A stretch of 51,982 bases of DNA from an uncultured beta proteobacterium (GCA_903828665.1 CAIKMZ010000127.1:1-51982); one strand, 5' to 3'; shown: positions 9,325 to 18,448, numbered from the stretch's first letter. Numbers and translations are program-made. The notes: a model not told the origin generated them from the sequence alone.

Positions 9325-10257
9325 TCAGTTCGGCAGGGACAGCGCCTTGCGCACGGTCTGGCGCAGGATCTGGAAGCTGGGTTCGAGCGCCTGGGTGCTG
9401 GTGTCGACTCTGAATTGCGCCTTGGAATAGAAGGCGGCACGCCCGGCGAGGATGCCCTTGAGGTCGTCCATCGCTTCCTTGCTGGCGGCCATCGGGCGCA
9501 AATCCCCCTGCGCCAGGACGCGTCGCATGTGGTCTTCGGGATCCGCTTTCAGCCAGACCGTCGTGCAGTGCGCCAGCAACTGGTTGAAGGTGGCGGCGTC
9601 CGAAACCAGGCCGCCGGGCGTCGCGATGACCGCTTCAGGATGGGTCTGGATGGTTTCTTCGAGCGCGCGCCGCTCGTAGCGCCGGTACGCGTTGACGCCG
9701 TACAGCGCCTGGATTTCGGACACGCTGCAGCCGGCGAACTTCTCGATTTCGCGGCTCAGTTCGACAAACGGAAAACTGAGGTCGTCGGCCAGCATCTGGC
9801 CCAGCGTCGACTTGCCGGCGCCGCGCAAGCCGATCAGCGCCACGCGCGAGCTGCGCGCCGCATTGCCGCCACCGGTGCCAAGCATTTCCCCGATCGCCAC
9901 GCGCACGCGCTGCAGCGTCGCGTCGTCGCGCTGCTCCAGCAGTTCGCGGATCATCAGCCACTCGGGCGAGGAGGTTGTGACGTCGCCGATGAGTTCCCCG
10001 AGCGAGCATTGCAGGGCGTTTGCCACCTGCAGCAGAACCAGGATAGAGGCATTGCCGACGCCGTATTCGAGGTTCGCCAGGTGCCGCTCGGATACTTCAG
10101 CGGCCAGCGCCGTGGCCTTGCGCGTCATGCCTCGACGCGCGCGCAGGCCGCGCACGCGCTCGCCCAGCGCGGTCAGAAAGGGATTCTTCTGCTCTTGCGT
10201 CAGGCTGTCCTCTGCGGGCAGGGCAGCGGTATCGGCGGCTTCTTCAGTGATGGGCAT
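9325..10257 (-). CDS. boxR: BoxR, XRE-type repressor with shikimate kinase-like effector domain
   Basis: A 310-residue two-domain regulator. Residues about 30-85 form a XRE/HTH_3 domain (LGERVRGLRARRGMTRKA, SERHLANLEYGVGNASI). After a linker, residues about 140-305 form a shikimate kinase-like domain with the P-loop GLRGAGKSTLG and YRRYERRALEE. This BoxR/BzdR architecture is known from Azoarcus: benzoyl-CoA binds the kinase-like domain and releases the repressor from DNA. Its closest relative in the window is BzdR (17567), with the same layout throughout. It sits at the 3' end of the ligase-transporter operon, 78 bases after livF, and converges on the binding-protein gene. It is the likely repressor of box and may also cross-bind the bzd promoter. 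Confidence 0.93.
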   Translation of the reverse strand: MPITEEAADTAALPAEDSLTQEQKNPFLTALGERVRGLRARRGMTRKATALAAEVSERHLANLEYGVGNASILVLLQVANALQCSLGELIGDVTTSSPEWLMIRELLEQRDDATLQRVRVAIGEMLGTGGGNAARSSRVALIGLRGAGKSTLGQMLADDLSFPFVELSREIEKFAGCSVSEIQALYGVNAYRRYERRALEETIQTHPEAVIATPGGLVSDAATFNQLLAHCTTVWLKADPEDHMRRVLAQGDLRPMAASKEAMDDLKGILAGRAAFYSKAQFRVDTSTQALEPSFQILRQTVRKALSLPN

Positions 10258-10335
10258 CGGGCAGCGGATTTCTTGCGTTGGATAGGTGAGCCATTATCGC
10301 CAGCATCATGTGTTCATCGCGGCTTGTTCAATCGG

Positions 10336-11091
10336 TCAAACGCCGAGATAGGCCGACAGGTCCGGGCTCACCGCGATATCGCCGGCCTTTCCCTGCAGCA
10401 CCACCAGGCCCTTTTGCAGGACGAGTGCGCGGTCCGAGCAGCGCAGCACCCGGCGGTAGTCGCGGTCGACGATCAGCGTGGCGATGCCGCTCGCGCGGAT
10501 CTCGGCGACGACGCGCCAGATCTCATCGACAATCAGCGGCGCCAGGCCCTCGGTGGCCTCGTCGAGCACGATCAGTTCCGGATGCGTCATCAAGGCGCGC
10601 CCGATGGAGAGCATCTGCTGCTCGCCGCCGGAGATTTCCCCGCCCAGGTTGGAGAGCCGTTCCTGCAGGCGTGGAAAGGTCTGCAGGACACGCTCGAGCG
10701 GCCAGTCGTGGCGACCGTTGCGGCCGGCGCGCGCCGCCATCACGAGGTTCTCGTGCACCGACAGGTTCGGAAACACACCGCGCCCCTCGGGCACGTAGGC
10801 CACACCCAGGCGCGCCACCTGGTGCGGCTTGAAGCTGGAGGCGTCCTGCCCGAACACGATGATGCGCCCGCTGCGCTGCGTCACGTGCCCGAGCAGGGTG
10901 CGGATCAGCGTGCTCTTGCCCATGCCGTTGCGCCCGAGCAGGCCGACGGTCTGGCCGCGCCCGATCTGCAGGTCGACGCCATGCAGCACGTGGCTTGAAC
11001 CGTACCAGGCATGCACACTGCGGGCGTCGACGATCAGGTCAGCGTCCGTCGCTTGGGCAGGCGGCCGGGCAAGCGCTTGATCGGCGTCCAT
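10336..11091 (-). CDS. livF: ABC transporter ATP-binding protein LivF-type
   Basis: A 251-residue ATPase of the branched-chain amino acid/aromatic uptake family. Visible are Walker A GLLGRNGMGKST, the signature region GGEISGGEQQML with Walker B LIVLDEATEGLAP, and a C-terminus ending in LSAYLGV. It is one base from livG and co-directional, so it pairs with LivG as the second ATPase of the importer. The region after Walker B reads IVDRDYRRVLRCSD rather than the commoner VEQN, a mild divergence around the switch histidine position. This is worth noting but does not prove inactivity. Confidence 0.92.
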   Translation of the reverse strand: MDADQALARPPAQATDADLIVDARSVHAWYGSSHVLHGVDLQIGRGQTVGLLGRNGMGKSTLIRTLLGHVTQRSGRIIVFGQDASSFKPHQVARLGVAYVPEGRGVFPNLSVHENLVMAARAGRNGRHDWPLERVLQTFPRLQERLSNLGGEISGGEQQMLSIGRALMTHPELIVLDEATEGLAPLIVDEIWRVVAEIRASGIATLIVDRDYRRVLRCSDRALVLQKGLVVLQGKAGDIAVSPDLSAYLGV

Positions 11092-11092
11092 C

Positions 11093-11848
11093 TCAGTGTT
11101 CCCCCAGATAGGCGACGCGCACTTCCGGGCTGTTGCGCACGAAATCGGGTGTGCCGGATGCGATCACGGTGCCGTTGACCATCACCGTGATGCAGTCGGC
11201 GATGCGAAACACCGCGTCCATGTCGTGTTCGACCAGCAGGGTGGCGTGGCTGGTCTTCAACTCGGCGAGCAGCAGCAGCATGCGCTCGGTTTCCTCGGCA
11301 CCCATGCCGGCCAGCGGTTCGTCGAGCAGCAGCACATCGGGCTCGGTCGCCAGACACATGGCGATCTCCAGCTGGCGCTTCTGGCCGTGCGAGAGCAGCC
11401 CCGCGGCGAGCTCGCGCAAGTCGGTCAGACCGGCGCGCTCGACGCTGGCATAGGCCGCCGCCATGCTGATCGGGCACTGGCGGGCATCCTGCCACCAAGC
11501 CCAGGGCCGCGGCGTGCGCGCCTGCGCCGCCAGGCGGCAGTTCTCGAACACGGTGAAGCTCGGGTAGATGGTGTTGCGCTGGTAGCTGCGGCCCAGGCCG
11601 GCGCGCGCCCGGCGCGGCTGCGACCACTGGGTGACGTCCTGCCCCAGCAACTCGACCCGGCCCCCCGTGGGCGTGAGCTCACCCGAGAGCATGTTGATGA
11701 GGGTGGATTTGCCCGCGCCGTTGGTGCCGATGACGGCGTGCACGGTGCCGCGCTGCAGGTCGAGCGAGACGCGGTCCACCGCGAGCAGACCGCCCCAGCG
11801 CCGGCTCAGGCCGTCCGCCCGTAAGAGCACTTCAGGCGCGGTCATCAT
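11093..11848 (-). CDS. livG: ABC transporter ATP-binding protein LivG-type
   Basis: A 251-residue ATPase with Walker A GTNGAGKSTLINML, signature segment LLSHGQKRQLEIAMCLA, Walker B VLLLDEPLAGMG and switch His in LVEHDMDAVF. LivG-type proteins carry the longer insert after Walker A seen here (RRARAGLGRSYQRNTIYPSFTVFEN). Its start overlaps the livM stop by four bases (ATGA), implying translational coupling. It forms the cytoplasmic motor with LivF for the LivHM channel. Confidence 0.93.
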   Translation of the reverse strand: MMTAPEVLLRADGLSRRWGGLLAVDRVSLDLQRGTVHAVIGTNGAGKSTLINMLSGELTPTGGRVELLGQDVTQWSQPRRARAGLGRSYQRNTIYPSFTVFENCRLAAQARTPRPWAWWQDARQCPISMAAAYASVERAGLTDLRELAAGLLSHGQKRQLEIAMCLATEPDVLLLDEPLAGMGAEETERMLLLLAELKTSHATLLVEHDMDAVFRIADCITVMVNGTVIASGTPDFVRNSPEVRVAYLGEH

Positions 11849-12846
11849 GGCGGGCTCTTCTGCGTTGCTGTGCCGGGTGGCTTCGGGCGCGGCCCGAGAA
11901 GGCGCAGCAGGATTTGCTGCGGCACGTCAACCAGCCCGCGCGGCAGCAGCGCCACGCTGAGGATGATGGACAGGCCCAGGCCCAAATGCCAATGCTTGGC
12001 AAAGTCGCCGAAGATCGCCTCCGACTTGAAGAACTCCTGCAGCATGGCAAAGGCGAACGCGCCCAGCAGCGCGCCGCGCAGGTGGCCGAGGCCGCCCAGG
12101 ATGATCATGATCAGCACTTCGCCGGACAGGTGCCAGCTCATCAGCTCGGGGTTCACAAAACCGTCCTTGACGGCGAATAGGAATCCGGCGAGTCCCGCGA
12201 TGGCGCCCGAGATCATAAAGGCTGCCAGCTTGTACGGGTAGGTGGGAAATCCGGTGGCGCGCATGCGCTGCTCGTTGACGCGGATGCCGGCCAGCGCGCG
12301 CCCAAAACGTGACCGCAGGACGAGCGCCAGGAAAACAAACACGAGCAGCAGGCAGCCAAAGGTGAAGGCATACATGGGCACGGACCGGTCCAGGTCAAGC
12401 AGGGTTCCGAGCATCGGCTTGTTCGTCAGGTAAATGCCGTCGGTGCCGCCGCCCAGAGGGGTGTCGTGCACGACATAGAACGCCATTTGCGAGAACGCCA
12501 GTGTCACCATGATGAAGTAGACGCCGCGCGTGCGCAACGACAGCGCGCCCATGAACAGCGCATAGGCGCCAGCAGCCAGCATGCTGGCGGGCAGCAGCCA
12601 CAGCAGCGAAGCAGGTCCGTCCTGCGGCGACAGCAGCACGGCGGCGTAGGCGCCGATGCCGAGAAAGGCCGCCTGCCCGAAACACACCAGGCCGGTGCTG
12701 CCTACGAGCAGTTCCAGACTGAGCGCAAAGATGCCAAAGACCATGATCTTGGTGACGCGGTCGATGCCGTAGGGTTCCGCCACCAGCGGGTACAGCGCCA
12801 GCGCTGCGAACGCGAGCACGATGAACAGGATATCGGTTCGCTTCAT
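11845..12846 (-). CDS. livM: ABC transporter permease LivM-type
   Basis: A 333-residue inner-membrane permease with about nine hydrophobic helices. Family motifs are SLELLVGSTGLVCFGQAAFLGIGAYAA near the N-terminus and the coupling segment GRALAGIRVNEQRMRATGFPTYPYKLAAF. It ends with a proline-rich cytoplasmic tail. The gene is nine bases after livH and overlaps livG. With LivH it forms the channel of the importer for benzoate or a related aromatic acid; this substrate is inferred from the operon, not from the protein. Confidence 0.93.
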   Translation of the reverse strand: MKRTDILFIVLAFAALALYPLVAEPYGIDRVTKIMVFGIFALSLELLVGSTGLVCFGQAAFLGIGAYAAVLLSPQDGPASLLWLLPASMLAAGAYALFMGALSLRTRGVYFIMVTLAFSQMAFYVVHDTPLGGGTDGIYLTNKPMLGTLLDLDRSVPMYAFTFGCLLLVFVFLALVLRSRFGRALAGIRVNEQRMRATGFPTYPYKLAAFMISGAIAGLAGFLFAVKDGFVNPELMSWHLSGEVLIMIILGGLGHLRGALLGAFAFAMLQEFFKSEAIFGDFAKHWHLGLGLSIILSVALLPRGLVDVPQQILLRLLGPRPKPPGTATQKSPP

Positions 12847-12855
12847 GCTACGGCT

Positions 12856-13737
12856 TCATCCGGCTTTGAACAAACCATCGGGCTTCCACAGCAGGATCAG
12901 CGCCATCAGCACATAGACCAGCACGCCGGAGGCCTGCGGTAGCAGCACCTTGCCGAAAGTATCGACAACGCCGATCAGCAGCGCCGCCAGCAGCGCGCCG
13001 CGCACCGAGCCGATGCCGCCGATCACGACGACGACAAAGCAGATGATCAGAACCGAGTTGCCCATGCCAGGGTAGACTGAGGAGACGGGCGCTGCGATCA
13101 TGCCGGCGAACACGGCGATGGCAACGCCGGCGGCAAACACGATGCGGTACAGGAACTTGATGTCGATGCCGAGCGACTGCACCATCTCGCGGTTCGTGCT
13201 GCCGGCGCGGATCATCATGCCGATGCGCGTGCGCGTGAGCACCAGGTACATGCCCAGCGCCAGCAGCAAACACACGCCCGAGATGAACAGCCGGTACACC
13301 GGGTAGGTCATCATCTGACCCAGCGCAATAGTGCCGGCGAGCATGTCCGGTGGCGCCACGCCGTGCACGGTGTCGCCCAGCAGCAGGCTGCGGCATTCCT
13401 CGAATACCAGGATCAGGCCGTAGGTCATCAGAACCTGCTGCAGGTGCTCACGCTCGTACAGGAAACTGAAGAACGCCCACTCGAGCAGGTAGCCCAACAA
13501 CACCGCCAGCACCAGCCCGAGCAGCAGCGTGGCAAAGAAGCCGCCGCCGAAAGTGGACGTCACGATCGGCGCCAGGGCGTAGGCCATGTAGGCGCCGATC
13601 ATGTAGAAACTGCCGTGCGCCAGGTTGATGACGCCCATGATGCCGAAGATCAGCGTAAGCCCGGACGCCACCAGAAACAGGAGCAGGCCATATTGCAGTG
13701 CATTGAGGCACTGGATCAGGAAGGTGGCGACGTCCAT
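12856..13737 (-). CDS. livH: ABC transporter permease LivH-type
   Basis: A 293-residue polytopic permease. It begins MDVATFLIQCLNALQYGLLLFLVASGLTLIFGIMGVINLAHGSFYMIGAYMAY, the hallmark LivH N-terminus. The coupling motif is TRIGMMIRAGSTNREMVQSLGID, and the last helices carry VVVIGGIGSVRGALLAALLIG. The gene stands 19 bases after the binding-protein gene and is followed by livM. Family assignment is firm; substrate is inferred. Confidence 0.93.
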   Translation of the reverse strand: MDVATFLIQCLNALQYGLLLFLVASGLTLIFGIMGVINLAHGSFYMIGAYMAYALAPIVTSTFGGGFFATLLLGLVLAVLLGYLLEWAFFSFLYEREHLQQVLMTYGLILVFEECRSLLLGDTVHGVAPPDMLAGTIALGQMMTYPVYRLFISGVCLLLALGMYLVLTRTRIGMMIRAGSTNREMVQSLGIDIKFLYRIVFAAGVAIAVFAGMIAAPVSSVYPGMGNSVLIICFVVVVIGGIGSVRGALLAALLIGVVDTFGKVLLPQASGVLVYVLMALILLWKPDGLFKAG

Positions 13738-13756
13738 CGGGGCGGGTCAGCCGCAA

Positions 13757-14917
13757 TTACATCTTGCAGCCGCGCGCCGGGTCGGCCAGCGCCTTGCTCG
13801 CCACGCTCAGCATCTTGTTTTCCTTACCCACCACCTGGCGCAGGTAGATGTCCTGCACCGGGTTGTGCGACCTGGACAGCATGAAGGGCCCGCGCGGGCT
13901 GTCGATCTTGGCCCTTTCGACGGCAAGGGCAAACTCGGCCTTCTTGTTCAGGTCTCCCTTGACCGCATTGGTTCCAATGCTCAGGATTTGTGCCGCGTCG
14001 TAGCCCTGCACGGCATAGACGTCGGGCTGCAGCTTGTAGGTCTTGGCATAGGCCAGGCGGAACGCGTTGTCGCGCGGCGTATTCAGGCTGTCGGCGTAGT
14101 GCAGCGTGGTCAGCAGGTCGGCCGCGTCGGCGCCTTGAGCATCGAGCGTGCCGTCGGTCAGGAAGCCGGCGCCATACAGCGGGATGCTCTTCTTCAGGCC
14201 GGCTGCTGCGTAGTCCTTGACGAACTTGACGGCCGCGCCGCCGGCGAAGAAGGTATAGACCACATCGGGCTTGAGCGCCGCAATCTCGGTCAGCAGCGCC
14301 TGGAACTCGACGCTCGGGAAGGGTACGCTGAGGTCCTTGATGACCTGGCCGCCACCCTTCTCGAAGCCTTCGCGGAATCCGTGCACCGATTCATCGCCGG
14401 CGGCGTATTTGTGGGTGATCGTGACGGCCCGCTTGGCACCTTTCTTGGCGGCAACCTCGCCCATGGCGAAGGCCGGCTGCCAGTTGGTGAAGCTGCTGCG
14501 GAAGATGTTGGGTGCGCACATGCTGCCCGTTACGGCGTCGGCGCCGGCATTGGGGACGATCAGCAGCGTGTTGCTGTCCTTGGCCACCTTGGCCATGGCC
14601 ATGGCCACGCCGGAGTGCACGGAGCCCACCAGCACATCGACATGATCGCGCTTGACCAGCTTGTTCACGTTGTCGGTGGCCTTGGACGGATCGGATTCGT
14701 CGTCCACCTTGACGTATTCGATCTCGCGTCCGCCGATCTTGCCGCCCTGCTCGGTCACGTACAGACGAAAGCCGTTTTCGATGGCCGTGCCGAGCGAGGC
14801 GTAGGTGCCGGTGTAGGGCAGCATCAGGCCGACCTTGAGCTTGCCGGTGTTCTGGGCCATGGCCAGCGGCGCTGCAATAGCGCAAGCGGCGATCAGGCTG
14901 GTACGAAGTAAGTTCAT
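13757..14917 (-). CDS. livK: ABC transporter substrate-binding protein LivK-type
   Basis: A 386-residue periplasmic binding protein with a signal peptide (MNLLRTSLIAACAIAAPLAMAQ). Its mature start is GKLKVGLMLPYTGTYASLG, followed by GSVHSGVAMAMAKVAKDSNTLLIVPNAGADA and FMLSRSHNPVQDIYLRQV. The last motif places it with aromatic-acid binding members of peripla_BP_6. Its ATG overlaps the hydrolase stop (ATGA) and has GGAGAG just upstream. It captures the ligand for LivHMGF. It is distinct in sequence from the second binding protein at 7846, so the importer may accept two sets of ligands. Confidence 0.9.
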   Translation of the reverse strand: MNLLRTSLIAACAIAAPLAMAQNTGKLKVGLMLPYTGTYASLGTAIENGFRLYVTEQGGKIGGREIEYVKVDDESDPSKATDNVNKLVKRDHVDVLVGSVHSGVAMAMAKVAKDSNTLLIVPNAGADAVTGSMCAPNIFRSSFTNWQPAFAMGEVAAKKGAKRAVTITHKYAAGDESVHGFREGFEKGGGQVIKDLSVPFPSVEFQALLTEIAALKPDVVYTFFAGGAAVKFVKDYAAAGLKKSIPLYGAGFLTDGTLDAQGADAADLLTTLHYADSLNTPRDNAFRLAYAKTYKLQPDVYAVQGYDAAQILSIGTNAVKGDLNKKAEFALAVERAKIDSPRGPFMLSRSHNPVQDIYLRQVVGKENKMLSVASKALADPARGCKM

Positions 14918-15732
14918 GTTGTCTCTCCTGTCTTGTGGTTTTGCATGAAGTGGCTAACCGCTGCGATCAGCCGCTCTGGCTGATCGCGCTGCGGCGAGTG
15001 GCCGCAATCGGGCAACTCAAGCAGTTCAGCCTGTGGCACCGCTCGCGCAATGCCCTGAATCTGTTTCATCGTCCCGTATTCATCGTACACGCCCTGCAGC
15101 GCAAGCAGCGGGCAGCGGATGGATTCAATCTCTTTTTCGATCGACCAGTGGCGAAACTCCGGCCTGAGCCAGATCCGGTTCCAGCCCCAGAAGGCCGAGT
15201 CGGGGTCGTCGTGGTAAGTCGCCAGCCGTGTGCGCAGGTTGGTTTCGAGGTAGCTGCTGCGCGCCAGTGCAATGCTTTGCACCGACAGATCCTCGACCAT
15301 GATGTGGGGCGCAACGACGATGGCGCCGGCCAGGCGCTGCGGGAAGCGCGCCGCATACAGCAGCGCGATCGAGCCGCCGTCGCTGTGTCCGAAGAGCCAG
15401 GGTGGCTCCATCTGCGCGTCGATGCCCAGCGCCGTCAGCAGGGCTGGCAGCACTTCATGCGCCTGGCGGTGCATGAAGTCCATGTCCCAGACTTCTTCGG
15501 GCGCGCGCGGCGTCGAGCGGCCGTAGCCGGGACGCGAATAGACCAGCCCGCGACAGCCGCTTGCCTCGCACATCCGTTGCGGAAAATCCTTCCACATCGC
15601 CACCGACCCCAGGCCCTCGTGCAGGAACACGAGCAGCGGCGCGGTGGACCGTTCGCGCGCGATCCACGCGACTTCGATGCGCACCGGGCGTGCGCGCCAG
15701 TCGATCTCAACGAAGCTCGCCGCTGCGCTCAC
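14914..15732 (-). CDS. Alpha/beta hydrolase coupled to benzoate-CoA ligase
   Basis: A 272-residue alpha/beta-hydrolase. Catalytic residues are Ser117 in LFGHSDGGS, Asp217 in QGVYDEYGT and His245 in PDCGHSPQRD; HEG near residue 39 fits the oxyanion turn. Starting at a GTG that overlaps the ligase stop by four bases, and itself overlapping the binding-protein gene, it is translationally locked between benzoate activation and benzoate uptake. It could hydrolyse aromatic esters or act as a thioesterase relieving CoA trapping. No motif settles this, and the assignment stops at the superfamily. Confidence 0.8.
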   Translation of the reverse strand: MSAAASFVEIDWRARPVRIEVAWIARERSTAPLLVFLHEGLGSVAMWKDFPQRMCEASGCRGLVYSRPGYGRSTPRAPEEVWDMDFMHRQAHEVLPALLTALGIDAQMEPPWLFGHSDGGSIALLYAARFPQRLAGAIVVAPHIMVEDLSVQSIALARSSYLETNLRTRLATYHDDPDSAFWGWNRIWLRPEFRHWSIEKEIESIRCPLLALQGVYDEYGTMKQIQGIARAVPQAELLELPDCGHSPQRDQPERLIAAVSHFMQNHKTGETT

Positions 15733-17330
15733 TGGGGCCTTGCGTCGCGTTCACGCAGTCTGAAGCGCTGGATCTTGCCGGTTGCGGTTTTTGGCAACTC
15801 GGTGATGAACTCGATCAGGCGCGGGTATTTGTAGGACGCAAGCCGGTCCTTGACAAAGGCCTTGAGTTCATCTTCGGTCGCCTGGGCACCGTCCTTGAGC
15901 ACGACGAAGGCCTTGGTCTTGGTCAGGCCCTCGGCGTCGATCAGGCCGATGACGGCCGCTTCCAGCACGGACGGGTGCTGCACCAGCGTCGCCTCGACTT
16001 CGAACGGCGAGACGTAGATGCCGCTGACCTTGAGCATGTCGTCGCTGCGCCCGCTGTAGGTGTAGCTGCCGTCGGCGTTGCGCACGTACTTGTCGCCGCT
16101 CTTGGTCCAGCCGCCCTGAAAGGTCTCGCGCGTCTTGTCCCGGTTGCCCCAGTACATCATGGCGGCCGATGGCCCCTGGATGTAGAGGTCGCCGGTTTCA
16201 CCGTCGGCCACCGGCTGGTTGTCGTCGCCGCGCAATTCGATTTCGTAGCCAGGCACCGGCCAGCCGGTCGTGCCGTAGCGCACCTGCCCCGGGCGGTTTG
16301 ACAGGAAGATGTGCAGCATTTCGGTCGAGCCGATGCCGTCGATCACCTCGATCCCAAAATGGGCAGTGAAACGCTGACCCAGTTCGGCCGGCAGGGCCTC
16401 CCCGGCCGACGACGCCAGCCGCAGCGCGAGGTCTTTCTTGTCGGGCAGTGCGGGTGAAGCCAGCATGCCGGCAAAGCCGGTCGGGGCGCCGAAGAATACC
16501 GTTGGCTGCTGCCCGCCCACCTCACCGCGCCAGCGTTTGAAGGTGGCTTCGGGCGTCGGGCGCTCGGCCATCAGCAGGGTGGTGGCGCCCACGCTCATGG
16601 GAAAGCTCAGCCCATTGCCCAGACCGTAGGCGAAGAAGAGTTTGGCCGCGGAAAAGCAGACGTCGTCTTGCGTCAGGCCCAGCACGGCTTTGCCGTACAA
16701 CTCGGCCGTCCAGTACGGGTTGGCGTGCGAGTGCACCGTGCCCTTGGGGCGACCGGTCGAGCCCGAGGAGTAAAGCCAGAAGCCGGGGTCGTCGCCATGG
16801 GTGGCGGCCGGTTTTTGTGCCGGCGGCTGCGACTGCACAAAGGCCTCGAATTCGGTTTCTGACGGGTGCAGGGGCGCCGCCGGGTGCGAGACGATGACCT
16901 TGTGCACCTCATGGTCGGAGCGAATCAGTGCCGCATTGAGCGCGGGCAGCAGGGCGCCGGACACCAGCACGGCCTGGGCGCGCGAATGCTCCAGCATGTA
17001 GGCGTAATCATCGGCTGTGAGCAGGGTGTTGACGGCCACGGGAACCAGGCCGGCGTACATGGCGCCGAGAAAACTCACGGGCCAGTCGCAGCAGTCGTGC
17101 ATCAGGAGCATCACGCGCTCCTCGCGCTTGATTCCCAGCGCCTGCAGGGCGGCGGCGACCCTGCGCACGCGCTCGTCGAGCTGGCCGTAGCTGAGCGTGC
17201 CGAGGTCGTCGATGAAGGCGATCTTGTCCGGGCGCTGCGCGTTGCAGGTCAGAAGATGCTGGGCAAAGTTGAAGCGCTCACCGGGTGGTGCTACCCGGGG
17301 CGCCGGGCTGATGCTGGCGGATGAAGTCAT
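15729..17330 (-). CDS. bzdA: Benzoate-CoA ligase
   Basis: A 533-residue AMP-forming ligase that converts benzoate, ATP and CoA to benzoyl-CoA, the entry compound of both the box and bzd routes. The P-loop is LYSSGSTGRPKGT (about 187-199). The A5/A8 regions are seen in DGIGSTEMLHIFLSNRPG and YTYSGRSDDMLKVSGIYVSP. The catalytic lysine is K519 in the C-terminal PKTATGKIQR. That motif is PX4GK, the signature acetylated by Pat-type GNAT enzymes in other acyl-CoA ligases. ATG 17330 is chosen because GGGAG precedes it closely; the open frame extends 19 codons further without support. It heads the transporter operon and is divergent from bzdR. Confidence 0.93.
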   Translation of the reverse strand: MTSSASISPAPRVAPPGERFNFAQHLLTCNAQRPDKIAFIDDLGTLSYGQLDERVRRVAAALQALGIKREERVMLLMHDCCDWPVSFLGAMYAGLVPVAVNTLLTADDYAYMLEHSRAQAVLVSGALLPALNAALIRSDHEVHKVIVSHPAAPLHPSETEFEAFVQSQPPAQKPAATHGDDPGFWLYSSGSTGRPKGTVHSHANPYWTAELYGKAVLGLTQDDVCFSAAKLFFAYGLGNGLSFPMSVGATTLLMAERPTPEATFKRWRGEVGGQQPTVFFGAPTGFAGMLASPALPDKKDLALRLASSAGEALPAELGQRFTAHFGIEVIDGIGSTEMLHIFLSNRPGQVRYGTTGWPVPGYEIELRGDDNQPVADGETGDLYIQGPSAAMMYWGNRDKTRETFQGGWTKSGDKYVRNADGSYTYSGRSDDMLKVSGIYVSPFEVEATLVQHPSVLEAAVIGLIDAEGLTKTKAFVVLKDGAQATEDELKAFVKDRLASYKYPRLIEFITELPKTATGKIQRFRLRERDARPQ

Positions 17331-17566
17331 GGGTGTCTCCCGTTCTTGTTGCCTTGCCAGAAGATTCAGTCGAGAGCATCGTCTCAAACCTTATGTATTA
17401 TTTTGCTCGCACACCATCTTTATATGAAATATGCTGCAGTCGGTAAACGATAAATCCTCCGCATGACCATGTCAAGCAATATACTGCACGGATTCGGGTA
17501 AAACCCTAGTTCGTCTTCCGGACTTGGCGCACGAGGCGCCCATGTCGGTCGACAGCCTTCTGACTT
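17331..17566. promoter_or_regulatory. Divergent bzdA-bzdR control region
   Basis: An AT-richer gap separates the ligase and bzdR starts. TGCA boxes lie at 17435-17438 (inside CTGCAG) and 17485-17488. GGGTAAAACCCTAG lies at 17496-17509, nearly the same as the motif at 7788-7800. No FNR-like site is seen here, unlike the bzdN promoter. The TGCA boxes suggest BzdR/BoxR control of both divergent genes; this is an inference. Confidence 0.5.
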
Positions 17567-18448
17567 ATGACCAACGATCAGCCTGAGAGCGGGCCAACGC
17601 CACAATCGGACGACGACCGTCGCTACTTGCACGCCTTGGGCGAGCATGTGCGTGATCTGCGCGTGCGCCGGGGCATGACCCGCGCCATCCTCGCGCGCGA
17701 CTCGGGCGTCTCGCTGCGCTACTTGGCACAGTTGGAGGGCGGGGAGGGCAATATCTCGATTCTTCGCCTGCGCCAGGTCGCCCAGGCCATGGCGATGCCG
17801 CTCGAAGAGATCATTCGGGTCGGCCCTGAACGGCCCGCGGAACTCACCTTGCTGGAGCAGTTTCTGGCGCGCCTGTCGCCAGGGGAACTGGTCGAGGCCG
17901 GGAACCTGCTGCGCCGGACTTTCGAGAAGTCGGGCCGTCGCCAGCGCATCGCCCTGGTCGGCTTGCGCGGTGCCGGCAAGACCAGCCTGGGGCGGATGCT
18001 GGCAGCGCATTTGCAGGTTGCTTTCATCGAACTTGACAAGGTGATCGAACAGGCCGCCGGCATGCCGTTATCCGAGGTCTTTGCCCTCTACGGGCAGTCG
18101 GCGTACCGCCGCTACGAGCGCCGGGCGCTCGAAGGCCTGATCGAAGTCCACGACCGTTTTGTGCTCTCGACAGGCGGCAGCATCTCGACCGAGCCGGCGA
18201 CCTTCGACGAACTGCTGACCGCGTGTTTTACGGTCTGGATCAAGGCGAGTCCGGCCGAACACATGGCGCGTGTGGTGGCTCAGGGCGACAGTCGGCCCAT
18301 GGGCGACAACCGCGAGGCGATGCAGGACCTCGAGCGCATCCTGATCGGGCGTGAACCCATGTACCGAAAGGCTGACGCGATTGTCAACACCACCGGACGC
18401 AAGGTCGAGCAAAGCCTCGACGAGTTGATCAGGCAGATTCCCGCCTGA
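17567..18448 (+). CDS. bzdR: BzdR, benzoyl-CoA-responsive repressor of the bzd operon
   Basis: A 293-residue paralogue of BoxR. The XRE domain (LGEHVRDLRVRRGMTRAIL, SLRYLAQLEGGEGNISILRL) spans about residues 22-80. A linker follows, then the shikimate kinase-like domain with P-loop GLRGAGKTSLG (about 130) and SAYRRYERRALEGL. In Azoarcus sp. CIB, BzdR represses the catabolic bzd promoter and benzoyl-CoA is the inducer. It lies directly upstream of bzdN, same strand, separated by the promoter region described below. The ribosome site before its ATG is weak, consistent with a low-level regulator. Confidence 0.95.
   Translation: MTNDQPESGPTPQSDDDRRYLHALGEHVRDLRVRRGMTRAILARDSGVSLRYLAQLEGGEGNISILRLRQVAQAMAMPLEEIIRVGPERPAELTLLEQFLARLSPGELVEAGNLLRRTFEKSGRRQRIALVGLRGAGKTSLGRMLAAHLQVAFIELDKVIEQAAGMPLSEVFALYGQSAYRRYERRALEGLIEVHDRFVLSTGGSISTEPATFDELLTACFTVWIKASPAEHMARVVAQGDSRPMGDNREAMQDLERILIGREPMYRKADAIVNTTGRKVEQSLDELIRQIPA

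Noticed and set aside
9415..10998. 527-codon plus-strand ORF opposite boxR and livF
   Set aside because: Spans two real minus-strand genes and their gap; no motif supports it.
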